Shown piece by piece: positions 1 to 6,050 of a stretch of 8,260 nt of DNA. The DNA lies in NCBI GenBank assembly GCA_002449535.1, contig DJWZ01000067.1, positions 1 to 8,260 on the forward strand, written 5' to 3'. Within the stretch, counting starts at the first letter, position 1; every line of letters begins with the position of its first letter. The notes beneath the pieces were generated by a model. The model was not told the origin of the DNA and searched no databases. It saw only the letters and a list, made by a program, of their open reading frames with translations. The stretch is from Prevotellaceae bacterium UBA7017 (GTDB taxonomy: Bacteria > Bacteroidota > Bacteroidia > Bacteroidales > Bacteroidaceae). Made by a program: the position numbers and the translations under genes.

Positions 1-156
1 TTTGGAATTTAACATAGAATGCTCTAAATAGGCTCGAAGCCATTATCATTCTATCAGAGCTTGCAACGTAGCTGGGAGGACTGATACCCCGCTTGGGCTT
101 GCCCCGGTTTTTCTTCAAGTTTCCCTCTCCAGCAGGCCGGTTCCTCCTTTTTACAA
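1..156 (-). other. Unidentified GC-rich leftward transcript or 5' leader, running off the left edge
   Basis: This stretch lies directly downstream of the leftward promoter at 157-187, so about 100-150 nt should be transcribed toward the left edge. It is richer in GC than the surrounding DNA and has pairing potential: 75-80 (GGAGGA) with 142-147 (TCCTCC), a small GGG/CCC hairpin at 95-104, CCGG at 104-107 with CCGG at 137-140, and a strong hairpin at 14-54. A leftward reading frame could begin at ATG 47-49 or 41-43 and stays open for about 14-16 codons to the edge, starting MASSLFRAFY from the inner ATG. I do not recognise that peptide, and the hairpin covers it. I compared the RNA by eye with cobalamin, TPP, tmRNA, RNase P and SRP signatures and saw no match. 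It may be a structured leader, a small RNA or the end of a dispersed element. Confidence 0.35.
14..54. repeat. Inverted repeat / strong hairpin
   Basis: ATAGAATG (14-21) is perfectly complementary to CATTCTAT (47-54). Inside it, AAT-a-GGC (27-33) pairs with GCC-ATT (39-44) around a short TCGAA loop, so the whole element folds as one long interrupted stem. It lies within the presumed leftward transcript. No good T-run follows it on the minus strand (TTAAATTCC), so it is not a textbook terminator. It could be part of a structured RNA or a repeat end. Confidence 0.5.
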
Positions 157-187
157 CAAAGGTAGTGAATCGAACCTATATAAGCAA
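157..187 (-). promoter_or_regulatory. Leftward Bacteroidota-type promoter
   Basis: On the minus strand TTG (187-185) is followed after exactly 20 nt by TACCTTTG (164-157), matching the Bacteroidota -33 TTTG / -7 TAnnTTTG consensus. The same -7 octamer and the same 20-nt spacing recur in front of the tRNA-Arg gene in this window, which supports the call. Transcription should start near position 150 and run left, away from the LRR genes. It therefore cannot drive the adjacent BspA-like reading frame. Confidence 0.6.
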
Positions 188-418
188 GAATTTTCTGAAC
201 TTTTTTCTTACACGCTGCAAACTTAGAGTTTTTCTTATCCTCATGCAGTATTCGACGAAGACAGCAAATCCCTAACCTTCTATTACGGCAATGGCAGGGA
301 CATTCCTGAGAGCATCAGGATAAAGTCATACAGCGACTGCACGGAACGCGGTTGGGACAGTGTCTCGGAGTCAATAGAAACAGTAGAGTTTGACCTGTCA
401 CTCCTTGATTGCAACGAT

Positions 419-886
419 ATCGTCAGTACGTCATATTGGTTCTATAACTGTGAGAATCTTATCTCTGTCCAGGGATTGGAGAATCTCAACACCCAGAATG
501 TGACAGACATGCTCTATATGTTTTATGGTTGTAAAAACCTCACTTCTCTTGACGTAAGCAACTTCGATACACGAAATGTTGAAAGCATGAATTATATGTT
601 TTGTGATTGCAGCAGTCTGACTTCTCTTGATGTACGTAAGTTCAATACACAGAATGTGACAAGTTTGAGTGGTATGTTCTTTAATTGCAAGAATCTCACA
701 TCTCTTGACGTAAGCAACTTCGATACTCGGAAAGTGACAAATATGTATTGTCTGTTCTATAATTGCAGCAATCTCAGGTCACTCGATGTGAGCAAATTCG
801 ACACTAAAGATGTAACCAATATGGGTTATATGTTCTGTGGATGCTCTTCTCTGGAAACAATATATGCCGGTGAGAAATGGAATACA
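419..886 (+). repeat. Tandem 78-bp (26-residue) LRR units in the truncated gene
   Basis: Units begin at 419, 497, 575, 653, 731 and 809, an exact 78-nt period. Each opens with an xVTxM-like segment, then a YMF-x-x-C core and the phrase LTSLDVSNFDT or a close variant. A further, more diverged unit follows after a one-codon insertion (from 890). This is the BspA / DUF285 pattern. The exact register across 419-496 shows that coding similarity continues upstream of TTG 476. Confidence 0.85.
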
Positions 887-1033
887 GCAAGTGTCGAGAA
901 TAGTGACTATATGTTTGGCGGTTGCAGTAACCTTGTTGGGCAGGACGGCACTAAATACAACTACAATTATATGGATAAAACGAAGGCACACTATGGTGCA
1001 GGTGGCTACCTGACCTATAAGTCTCCTGTCCTT

Positions 1034-1222
1034 CGCGGCGATGCGAACGGCGACGGCGAGATTGGCATGCCGGACGTGATGTTCATAGTGAACTACATAC
1101 TGGGCACTCCTGACCCGTCGTTCAACACAGAGGCTGCCGATGCCAACCATGACGGCGAGGTGGGCATGCCGGACGTGATGTATATCGTGAACTACATCCT
1201 CAACGGAAAGTTCCCCGATGAG
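1034..1222 (+). other. Paired dockerin-like calcium-binding repeats (C-terminus of truncated gene)
   Basis: Two loops of the form D-A-N-x-D-G-E-(I/V)-G-M-P-D-V-M start at D codons 1040 and 1139. Each is followed by an FIVNYIL/YIVNYIL helix, the layout of type I dockerin repeats with Asp/Asn side chains placed to bind calcium. In cellulosomal bacteria such modules bind cohesins. In Bacteroidota similar C-terminal repeats occur on secreted proteins with unknown partners. The codons here (GGC, GAC, CCG, GTG) are GC-rich compared with the LRR part. Confidence 0.75.
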
Positions 1223-1267
1223 GAATAATCAGAAACTTAAATAATATAACTTTTAATTTTTGTCACT

Positions 1268-4168
1268 ATGAGAAAACTTACCACATTATTCCTTTTTGCA
1301 CTGCTGCCGCTCATGGCAAGTGCGTATGACTTCACTGTAAACGGAGTCTATTACAATGTTACAAAAGCTGCCACTGCCAGTAATGCCGGTGCCGTGAGTG
1401 TCACCAGCGGCGATGGCTATTCCGGCATGATAACTATTCCTGCGCAAGTACAAAACGATGGTAAGAGTTACAACGTCACTGCCATTGCTGCACAGGCTTT
1501 CCAAAGCTGCATCCACCTTACGGGAGTAAGCATCGGCAGCAACGTTACAAGCATCGGGTATCGTGCTTTCTATGGTTGTGACGAGTTGGAAGAGATAGAC
1601 ATCCCCGACAATGTAACCAGTTTGAACATCTCCTATGGAACATCTGAAACATTTGTAGGATGTACGCAACTTCGTAAGGTTACTATTGGAGCGGGGCTTA
1701 AGAATATGGGATCTAATGTATTCAAGGATTGTAAAAACTTGACAAATGTAACAGTCAAGGACGGTTGTAGCATGATAGGCACGGCTTGCTTTAGTGGCTG
1801 TACGAAACTGAGTGGCATTGATATTCCCAGTAGTGTCACTGAAATTCAGCAGGAGGCTTTTAACGGATGTACTTCCATGACAAAAGTCGTTATCGGTAAT
1901 GGTGTAACATCTATAGGCAACAATGCGTTTAATGGATGTATTCATCTTAACTCTTTAACCATGGGCTCAGAGGTGAGAACTATAGGCTACCGGGCATTTT
2001 ATGGTTGTACGGACTTGGAAGAACTGGTGTTGACAGACAATATCGTTGAGTTCGTAACCGCCTATAGTGAATCAGAGGCATTCAGTGGCTGTACAAGTTT
2101 GGAAAGTGTAACGATTGGCGAAAAGGTCTCGGCAATGGGACCTGATTTGTTCAAAGGTTGTACCAATCTTCGTTATGTCACCATAAAGGAAGGTTGTTCG
2201 TTGATAGGTAATGGATGCTTCAAGGGATGCACAAAGTTAGCCAGCCTCTCTATTCCAACGTCTGTAAAGTCTATCGGTACAGACGCCTTTAATGGTTGTA
2301 TCGCTTTGAAACAAATTACGATTCCCAACAGCGTGACAACTATCGGAGGAGGCGCGTTTTATGGCTGTACGGCAATGACGACAGCAACGATAGGTAGTGG
2401 AGTTACATCCATAGGTTATGAAGCGTTTTCTGGATGCAATCACCTTCGCACAGCAACACTTGGCTCTGAGGTGCGAATAATAGGATACAAGGCTTTTGCC
2501 AATTGTACGGAACTGGAAGAAATGACAATTCCCGACAAGGTCGTAACGTTCGAGACAAGATATGGCGTTTCGGAAACATTCCTTAATTGTACGAATATGG
2601 AATCCCTCACAATTGGCGAGAAAGTTTCAGAAATGGGTCCCAATGTCTTCAAAAACTGCATAAACCTACGTAATGTCACAATATCAGAAGGATGTTCGCT
2701 GATAGGTGAAGGATGTTTCTATGGTTGTACAAAGATAGAAAATATCACCATACCAAATACTATAGAAGAAATTAAGGGAAATGCATTCTACGGTTGTACA
2801 GCATTGAAAAGCATTACCATACCAGACAATGTGACGACTATAGGCAATGGTGCTTTCTATGGTTGTACTTCCATGCTCAATGCCACTATCGGTAATGGCG
2901 TTACTGCTATTGGCGGTGAGGCTTTCTGTAAATGTTCTAAGATTACAAAAGTTCAATTAGGAAACGACGTGAGAACCATAGGATACAGAGCATTTGCAGA
3001 GTGTACGGATTTGCAAACAATAAATCTTCAAGATACAAAACTCACTACCTTCAGTGTAAGCTATGGTACATCAGAGACTTTTGTCAATTGTATAAATCTT
3101 GATAATATAGTGCTCGGCAGACGTATCACCTCAATGGGACCATCTGTCTTCCAAGGGTGTAGCGGTTTGAAGAGTGTAATAATCATGGATGGATGTGAGC
3201 AAATAGGCGACAGATGCTTTAAGGCATGTAATAATCTTAAGAATATAGATATTCCCGCAAGTGTTACGAGCATCGGAAAAGAAGCCTTCAGCGGATGTGT
3301 TGCACTGACTTCTGCTATAGTTGGCAATGGTGTAACTACAATAGACAATGAGGCATTCTACAACTGCAAGACAATGAGCAATCTGAAACTTGGCGATGGA
3401 GTAAAAACCATAGGCTACAGAGCGTTCTATGGTTGTTCTGAACTTACTGAAGTTGTAATCCCTGATTATGTAACCACGTTCGTAACCGCCTATAGTACTT
3501 CGGAAACCTTCGCTGGGTGTTCTGCACTTAAAAAAGTAACTCTTGGCAAGAGGATCAATGCTATGGGACCAAATGTTTTCTCTGGTTGCTCAAATATTTC
3601 AGAGATAACCATAAGGTCAGGATGTTCGGTTATCGGGGAGAAGTGTTTCAATGGATGCAACAACATCAGCATCATCAAGAACTATTGTGCAGAAATACCA
3701 ACAACGGCGAGCAACGCTTTCAGCAACTATAATGCAACGCTCTACGTACCAGATGCTGCCATAGATGCCTATAAGTCTGCAACCCCATGGGAGAACTTCC
3801 TCAATATTAAGGATATTGCCAATGCACCAAGCGATGGTGACAACAAAGTCAGCACACCGACAATCATCTATGAGAACGGAGAAATTTCTTTCGCCTGCGA
3901 GACTGAGGATGTAGAGTTTGTCGCAAACGTTAAGTGTTCTGACTCTGGAAATTACGAAACCTCTTCTTTCCCTCTCACAACAACGTATGTCATCAGCGTA
4001 TATGCAAAGAAGGAAGGACTCGAGAACTCAGACGTTGCCACTAAGGAAATAAACGTTGGCGGCACGAGCGGTATTCGCGGCGACGTGAACCTTGACGGCG
4101 AGGTAGGCATGCCGGACGTGATGTTCATAGTGAACCGCATACTCAACGGAAAGTTCCCCGATGAGTAA
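1268..4168 (+). CDS. Secreted BspA-like LRR protein with C-terminal dockerin-like repeat
   Basis: This is a complete 966-residue gene. Residues 1-19 form a signal peptide (MRKL, hydrophobic FLFALLPLM, ASA cleavage site). Residues about 68-806 are LRR_5/BspA-type repeats of roughly 23 residues with the pattern I-P-x-x-V-T-x-I-G-x-x-A-F-x-G-C, each carrying a conserved Cys. They are grouped into five larger super-repeats. Residues about 824-850 are a typical end cap (TLYVPDAAIDAYKSATPWENF). Residues about 862-930 look like a fibronectin-III-type beta domain, and 936-966 hold a single dockerin-like loop (D939, N941, D943, D950). No LPXTG motif or type IX secretion C-terminal domain is visible. 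Family members are surface or secreted adhesion proteins; the ligand cannot be inferred here. The ATG at 1268 is chosen because it starts the signal peptide. The 39-bp gap after the preceding gene is AT-rich, with only an imperfect -7-like element (1254-1262) too close to the start to be convincing. Co-transcription with the upstream remnant is possible, but the promoter is unknown. Confidence 0.9.
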   Translation: MRKLTTLFLFALLPLMASAYDFTVNGVYYNVTKAATASNAGAVSVTSGDGYSGMITIPAQVQNDGKSYNVTAIAAQAFQSCIHLTGVSIGSNVTSIGYRAFYGCDELEEIDIPDNVTSLNISYGTSETFVGCTQLRKVTIGAGLKNMGSNVFKDCKNLTNVTVKDGCSMIGTACFSGCTKLSGIDIPSSVTEIQQEAFNGCTSMTKVVIGNGVTSIGNNAFNGCIHLNSLTMGSEVRTIGYRAFYGCTDLEELVLTDNIVEFVTAYSESEAFSGCTSLESVTIGEKVSAMGPDLFKGCTNLRYVTIKEGCSLIGNGCFKGCTKLASLSIPTSVKSIGTDAFNGCIALKQITIPNSVTTIGGGAFYGCTAMTTATIGSGVTSIGYEAFSGCNHLRTATLGSEVRIIGYKAFANCTELEEMTIPDKVVTFETRYGVSETFLNCTNMESLTIGEKVSEMGPNVFKNCINLRNVTISEGCSLIGEGCFYGCTKIENITIPNTIEEIKGNAFYGCTALKSITIPDNVTTIGNGAFYGCTSMLNATIGNGVTAIGGEAFCKCSKITKVQLGNDVRTIGYRAFAECTDLQTINLQDTKLTTFSVSYGTSETFVNCINLDNIVLGRRITSMGPSVFQGCSGLKSVIIMDGCEQIGDRCFKACNNLKNIDIPASVTSIGKEAFSGCVALTSAIVGNGVTTIDNEAFYNCKTMSNLKLGDGVKTIGYRAFYGCSELTEVVIPDYVTTFVTAYSTSETFAGCSALKKVTLGKRINAMGPNVFSGCSNISEITIRSGCSVIGEKCFNGCNNISIIKNYCAEIPTTASNAFSNYNATLYVPDAAIDAYKSATPWENFLNIKDIANAPSDGDNKVSTPTIIYENGEISFACETEDVEFVANVKCSDSGNYETSSFPLTTTYVISVYAKKEGLENSDVATKEINVGGTSGIRGDVNLDGEVGMPDVMFIVNRILNGKFPDE
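1553..3680 (+). repeat. Higher-order super-repeats within the LRR domain
   Basis: The phrase IGYRAF or IGYKAF recurs at residues 96, 239, 405, 571 and 715 (nucleotides 1553, 1982, 2480, 2978, 3410), giving spacings of 143, 166, 166 and 144 residues. Each block then carries a Y-x-x-SE-(T/A)-F phrase, an MGPxxF phrase (MGSNVF in the first block), a GCSxIGxxCF phrase and ordinary LRRs. The two 166-residue blocks contain one extra LRR of about 23 residues. The last block is incomplete and runs into the end cap. Confidence 0.85.
4076..4165 (+). other. Single dockerin-like repeat (C-terminus of the LRR protein)
   Basis: One D-V-N-L-D-G-E-V-G-M-P-D-V-M loop plus an FIVNRIL helix closes the 966-residue protein. 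Type I dockerins normally have two such loops, and the truncated neighbour has two, so this is a half module. It shares a 30-nt identical run (4106-4135 with 1064-1093) with the first repeat of the neighbour and a 24-nt identical run (4142-4165 with 1199-1222) with the second. Confidence 0.7.
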
Positions 4169-4181
4169 GGAGTGAAGGGCA

Positions 4182-4243
4182 AAAACACAAAAAAGAATCT
4201 GCACATAGTCAAATAATATACAGACTATGTGCAGAATTTTGTT
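4182..4243. terminator. Bidirectional intrinsic terminator
   Basis: A perfect 13-bp stem, TCTGCACATAGTC (4198-4210) with GACTATGTGCAGA (4223-4235), encloses a 12-nt AT-rich loop. ATTTTGTTT follows it on the plus strand. An A-rich tract (4182-4194) precedes it, which becomes a T-tract for minus-strand transcripts. It can end the LRR gene (stop at 4168) from the left and the tRNA-Arg transcript (3' end at 4255) from the right. Confidence 0.85.
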
Positions 4244-4254
4244 TGCTCGTCAAG

Positions 4255-4328
4255 TGATCCCGCGGGGATTCGAACCCCGGACCCACAGCTTAGAAGGCTG
4301 TTGCTCTATCCAGCTGAGCTACGAGACC
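4255..4328 (-). tRNA. tRNA-Arg (anticodon UCU)
   Basis: The 74-nt cloverleaf reads on the minus strand from GGTCTCG to CGGGATC plus discriminator A. The acceptor stem has 7 pairs including two G-T pairs. The D-arm is GCTC/GAGC, the anticodon stem is ACAGC/GCTGT around loop CTTCTAA, and the T-stem is CGGGG/CCCCG around TTCGAAT. The anticodon TCT reads AGA (and AGG by wobble). CCA is not encoded and must be added after transcription. A promoter and leader hairpin lie upstream and a terminator lies downstream, so it appears to be a single-gene transcription unit. Confidence 0.97.
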
Positions 4329-4350
4329 ATCATGTCTCTTTGAGATTGTC

Positions 4351-4368
4351 TGGCGAACGCTTTCGCCA
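4351..4368 (-). other. Hairpin in the tRNA-Arg 5' leader
   Basis: TGGCGAA (4351-4357) and TTCGCCA (4362-4368) form a perfect 7-bp stem with a 4-nt loop. It sits between the tRNA promoter and the mature 5' end, which is 22 nt further on. It would lie in the precursor removed by RNase P. It may help processing or insulate the tRNA fold; no function is proven. Confidence 0.5.
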
Positions 4369-4404
4369 GTATGAGGAAAACCCCGTTTTTCTCAAATTCG
4401 CGTG

Positions 4405-4436
4405 CAAAGGTACTATATTTTTTTGAAATGTGCAAA
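4405..4436 (-). promoter_or_regulatory. Promoter of tRNA-Arg
   Basis: On the minus strand TTTG (4436-4433) is separated by exactly 20 nt from TACCTTTG (4412-4405), a full match to the Bacteroidota -33/-7 consensus. Transcription should start near 4398-4400, giving a leader of about 70 nt before the tRNA. It is the best promoter in the window and a reference for judging the others. Confidence 0.8.
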
Positions 4437-4438
4437 TT

Positions 4439-4462
4439 TTTCTTGTTATGATATGCAAGAAA
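4439..4462 (-). terminator. Possible weak terminator after pyrI
   Basis: A 7-bp stem (TTTCTTG 4439-4445 with CAAGAAA 4456-4462, 10-nt loop) lies just 10 nt past the pyrI stop. The downstream minus-strand sequence is AATTTG with no long T-run, so termination may be weak. The hairpin ends immediately before the -33 box of the tRNA promoter, leaving read-through from pyrBI into the tRNA possible. Confidence 0.35.
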
Positions 4463-4472
4463 GTTGTCCTTT

Positions 4473-4934
4473 TTATACCAGTTCCACAAATTTTATGTCT
4501 TGTTCCTTGTCGCAATAGTGGCATCTGACGGTTCCTAACTGCTTGTTTACCACACGAAAGACTGTCTGCATCGGCTCGTTGTTTGTGATGCATTTCGGGT
4601 TGTTGCAACGTATGATGCCCTTCAGCTCGTCTGGTGTCTCGACAGTCTTCTTCTCTACTACCTCATAGCCCTTGATGAGGCTCAGCACAACCTTTGGCGC
4701 AACGACAGAAAGGCGCGAAATCTCTTCGTCGGTAAAGAATCTGTCGAATACCTTTATGAGCCCCTTCTTGCCAACTTTTTCTGAACTGTAGTTCTGTCCG
4801 ATGGTAAAAGGGGTTTCCATCTTGTCGAGTTCAAGCAGGGAGACTACCTGGAAGGTTTTCTCGGCTGGGATATGGTCTATTACTGTGCCGTTCTCAATGG
4901 CGGCAACAAGCATCTTTTTCTGTGGTGTATCCAT
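4473..4934 (-). CDS. pyrI: Aspartate carbamoyltransferase regulatory chain
   Basis: The 153-residue product has the same length as Escherichia coli PyrI. It has no catalytic activity; it binds nucleotide effectors and clamps PyrB trimers into the holoenzyme in the cytoplasm. The N-terminal half is the nucleotide-binding domain (NGTVIDHIPA at 15-24; K61 and K95 align with the E. coli effector-binding lysines 60 and 94). The C-terminal domain has all four zinc ligands, C110, C115, C138 and C141, spaced as in the family (C-x4-C ... C-x2-C). The ATG at 4934 is supported by family length. It lies 37 bp downstream of pyrB, so the two are probably one operon and the enzyme is probably allosterically controlled. 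No Shine-Dalgarno sequence is visible; the upstream region is the 12-bp tandem repeat followed by AATTATAA. Confidence 0.96.
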   Translation of the reverse strand: MDTPQKKMLVAAIENGTVIDHIPAEKTFQVVSLLELDKMETPFTIGQNYSSEKVGKKGLIKVFDRFFTDEEISRLSVVAPKVVLSLIKGYEVVEKKTVETPDELKGIIRCNNPKCITNNEPMQTVFRVVNKQLGTVRCHYCDKEQDIKFVELV

Positions 4935-4942
4935 TTATAATT

Positions 4943-4976
4943 GGGAGTTAAAGAGGGAGTTAAAGAGGGAGTTAAA
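4943..4976. repeat. 12-bp tandem repeat across the pyrB stop (pyrB-pyrI spacer)
   Basis: The unit GGGAGTTAAAGA is repeated 2.8 times (4943-4954, 4955-4966, 4967-4976) without mismatch. On the minus strand each unit contains TTTAACTCC or ATTTAACTCC. Because the period is divisible by three, TAA recurs in the pyrB frame at 4974-4972, 4962-4960 and 4950-4948. The pyrB stop is the first of these. The repeat occupies most of the 37-bp spacer before the pyrI ATG. Confidence 0.9.
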
Positions 4977-5907
4977 TTATTGTCTTGTCGTTTTTGATTT
5001 CGTCCAACGTTATTCCTAAGCAATGTGCAAAGATGGCTTCACGTGCGTAGAGTCCGTTCTGCGCCTGTTGTATGTAGTATGCATGTGGGTCGTCATCTAC
5101 GTCGTAAGCAATCTCGTTGACGCGGGGCAGGGGATGAAGAATCTTCATGTTGTCTTTCGTCTTATGCAGCATTTCGCAGTTGAGGACATAGACGTTCTTT
5201 ACCTTCTCGTATTCCATGAGGTCAGAGAAACGTTCCTTCTGGACGCGTGTCATATATATAATGTCTGCATCGGCAATAACGTCTTCGTTGAATTCCGTGT
5301 GCTCAATGTATCTTATTCCGTGTTCCTGACAATACAGCTTGTACTCTTGAGGCATTGCCAGTTCTTCCGGAGCGACGAAATGGAATGTAGGGTTGAAATG
5401 GCGCATTGCTGTTATCAGCGAGTGTACGGTTCTGCCGTATTTCAGGTCTCCGACAAGATATATGTTCAGATTCTCCAGCGTTCCTTGTGTCTTGTAGATT
5501 GAGTACAGGTCAAGCAGGCATTGTGACGGATGCTCATGTGCTCCGTCTCCGGCATTGACGATGGGCACTGGGGCTATTTCCGAGGCATATTGTGCAGCAC
5601 CTTCTATATGGTGGCGCATTGCGATGATGTCGGCATAGTTTGAAACCATGAGTAGCGTGTCTTTGAGCGTTTCGCCCTTGGTGCCGCTGGTGATTTTTGG
5701 GTCGGCAAAGCCTATTACGCGAGCTCCGAGCCTGTTTGCCGCTGTCTCGAATGACAGGCGCGTGCGCGTGCTTGGCTCGAAAAATAAGGTGGCAACAACC
5801 TTGCCTTTCAGTAATTCACGATTGGGATGCTTCTCGAACTCCTCTGCCATAGCAATCAAATGAAGGAGCTCGTCTTTGGAAAAGTTGGAAATGGTTACAA
5901 AGTCCAT
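4972..5907 (-). CDS. pyrB: Aspartate carbamoyltransferase catalytic chain
   Basis: The 311-residue cytoplasmic enzyme joins carbamoyl phosphate and L-aspartate to form N-carbamoyl-L-aspartate, the committed step of pyrimidine synthesis. The carbamoyl-phosphate motif is FEPSTRTR (43-50). The active-site residues correspond to E. coli: S46-T47-R48-T49, K77 in SGTKGET, R98 in MRHH, H126 and Q129 in HPSQ, R159 in YGRTVHSL, R221 and Q223 in RVQ, and L260 in HPLPR. The 80s loop appears about one residue shorter than in E. coli. The start at ATG 5907 gives MDFVTISNFS, the usual N-terminus; the frame is open to 6069, but that extension is AT-rich promoter DNA. pyrI follows on the same strand, indicating a catalytic-regulatory holoenzyme. 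A -7 box at 5936-5929 would give a leader of about 15 nt. No attenuator-like leader is seen. Confidence 0.97.
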   Translation of the reverse strand: MDFVTISNFSKDELLHLIAMAEEFEKHPNRELLKGKVVATLFFEPSTRTRLSFETAANRLGARVIGFADPKITSGTKGETLKDTLLMVSNYADIIAMRHHIEGAAQYASEIAPVPIVNAGDGAHEHPSQCLLDLYSIYKTQGTLENLNIYLVGDLKYGRTVHSLITAMRHFNPTFHFVAPEELAMPQEYKLYCQEHGIRYIEHTEFNEDVIADADIIYMTRVQKERFSDLMEYEKVKNVYVLNCEMLHKTKDNMKILHPLPRVNEIAYDVDDDPHAYYIQQAQNGLYAREAIFAHCLGITLDEIKNDKTII

Positions 5908-5928
5908 GTTATTGTCTTTAATTTCGTG

Positions 5929-5936
5929 CAAAAATA
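5929..5936 (-). promoter_or_regulatory. pyrB: -7 element of the pyrB promoter
   Basis: TATTTTTG on the minus strand (5936-5929) fits TAnnTTTG and lies 21 nt upstream of the pyrB ATG. No TTG or TTTG is found at the 20-nt spacing seen elsewhere in this window, so the -33 part is missing or divergent. The position and the short leader make it the most likely promoter for pyrBI. Confidence 0.5.
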
Positions 5937-6042
5937 CTAAAAGAATAAGGAATAAGGATTGCAGACTCTCTCTTTTTAGTTTTTTTAACAAGAAAAGTGG
6001 GCTGAAAGCAAACCTTGACTTATGCCATTCTTTAATTTTTAT

Positions 6043-6050
6043 TACCTTTG
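6043..6050 (+). promoter_or_regulatory. -7 element of the penicillin-binding protein promoter
   Basis: TACCTTTG at 6043-6050 is identical to the -7 octamer of the tRNA-Arg promoter and lies 24 nt before the ATG at 6075. The nearest upstream TTG (6015-6017) is 25 nt away rather than 20, so the -33 element is poor. The promoter is divergent from that of pyrB, and the two -7 boxes are about 106 nt apart. Confidence 0.55.

Larger units (their letters stand above)
227..1228 (+). pseudogene. 5'-truncated BspA-like LRR protein with two dockerin-like repeats, no start codon or signal peptide
   Basis: The frame is open from just after TAG 224-226 to TAA 1226-1228 (333 codons). The segment from 236 (YPHAVFDEDSKSLTFYY) resembles the mature N-terminus usual in this BspA/DUF285 family, just after the signal peptide. 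From 419 there are 26-residue LRR units, each with an aromatic-rich MFxxC core and a SLDVSxFDT strand, followed by a linker and a pair of dockerin-like repeats (1034-1222). There is no ATG in frame between 227 and 476. The first plausible alternative start, TTG 476, cuts through the LRR unit at 419-496 and would give a protein with no export signal. The upstream DNA carries an unrelated leftward promoter. I therefore read it as a gene that has lost its promoter, start and signal sequence, or as a silent cassette. Intact family members are exported surface proteins implicated in adhesion. A start by frameshift or an assembly join is possible. Confidence 0.7.

Noticed and set aside
41..160. Assignment of the leader to a known riboswitch (cobalamin, TPP) or to RNase P, tmRNA or SRP RNA
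   Set aside because: Only short fragments resemble these RNAs; none of their conserved cores is present.
161..178. AGGTAGTGAATCGAACCT, which resembles a tRNA T-loop complement
   Set aside because: The flanks do not form a T-stem or a cloverleaf, so it is not a tRNA or a convincing tRNA remnant.
93..275. A 60-codon plus-strand reading frame with an ATG at 93
   Set aside because: It opposes the leftward promoter, has no recognisable similarity, ends in a different frame from the LRR gene and resembles random open sequence.
476..1228. The LRR gene taken as a 250-residue protein from TTG 476
   Set aside because: The frame is open and family-like back to 227, TTG 476 splits an LRR unit (419-496), and the result would have no signal peptide.
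1286..3678. Long minus-strand reading frames across the LRR gene
   Set aside because: They are antisense shadows of a repetitive gene and repeat with its period; no independent start or composition supports them.
419..3680. Regularly spaced repeats as a CRISPR array
   Set aside because: The repeats are in-frame protein repeats with degenerate DNA and no unique spacers.
1..4254. A direct repeat of the tRNA-Arg 3' end marking the far edge of an integrated element
   Set aside because: No copy of the tRNA 3' end was found in the window; a boundary further left cannot be excluded.
4229..4426. A 65-codon plus-strand reading frame containing PAGIRTPDPQLRRLLL
   Set aside because: It is the classic false translation of the complement of a tRNA gene; the DNA is the tRNA-Arg and its leader.
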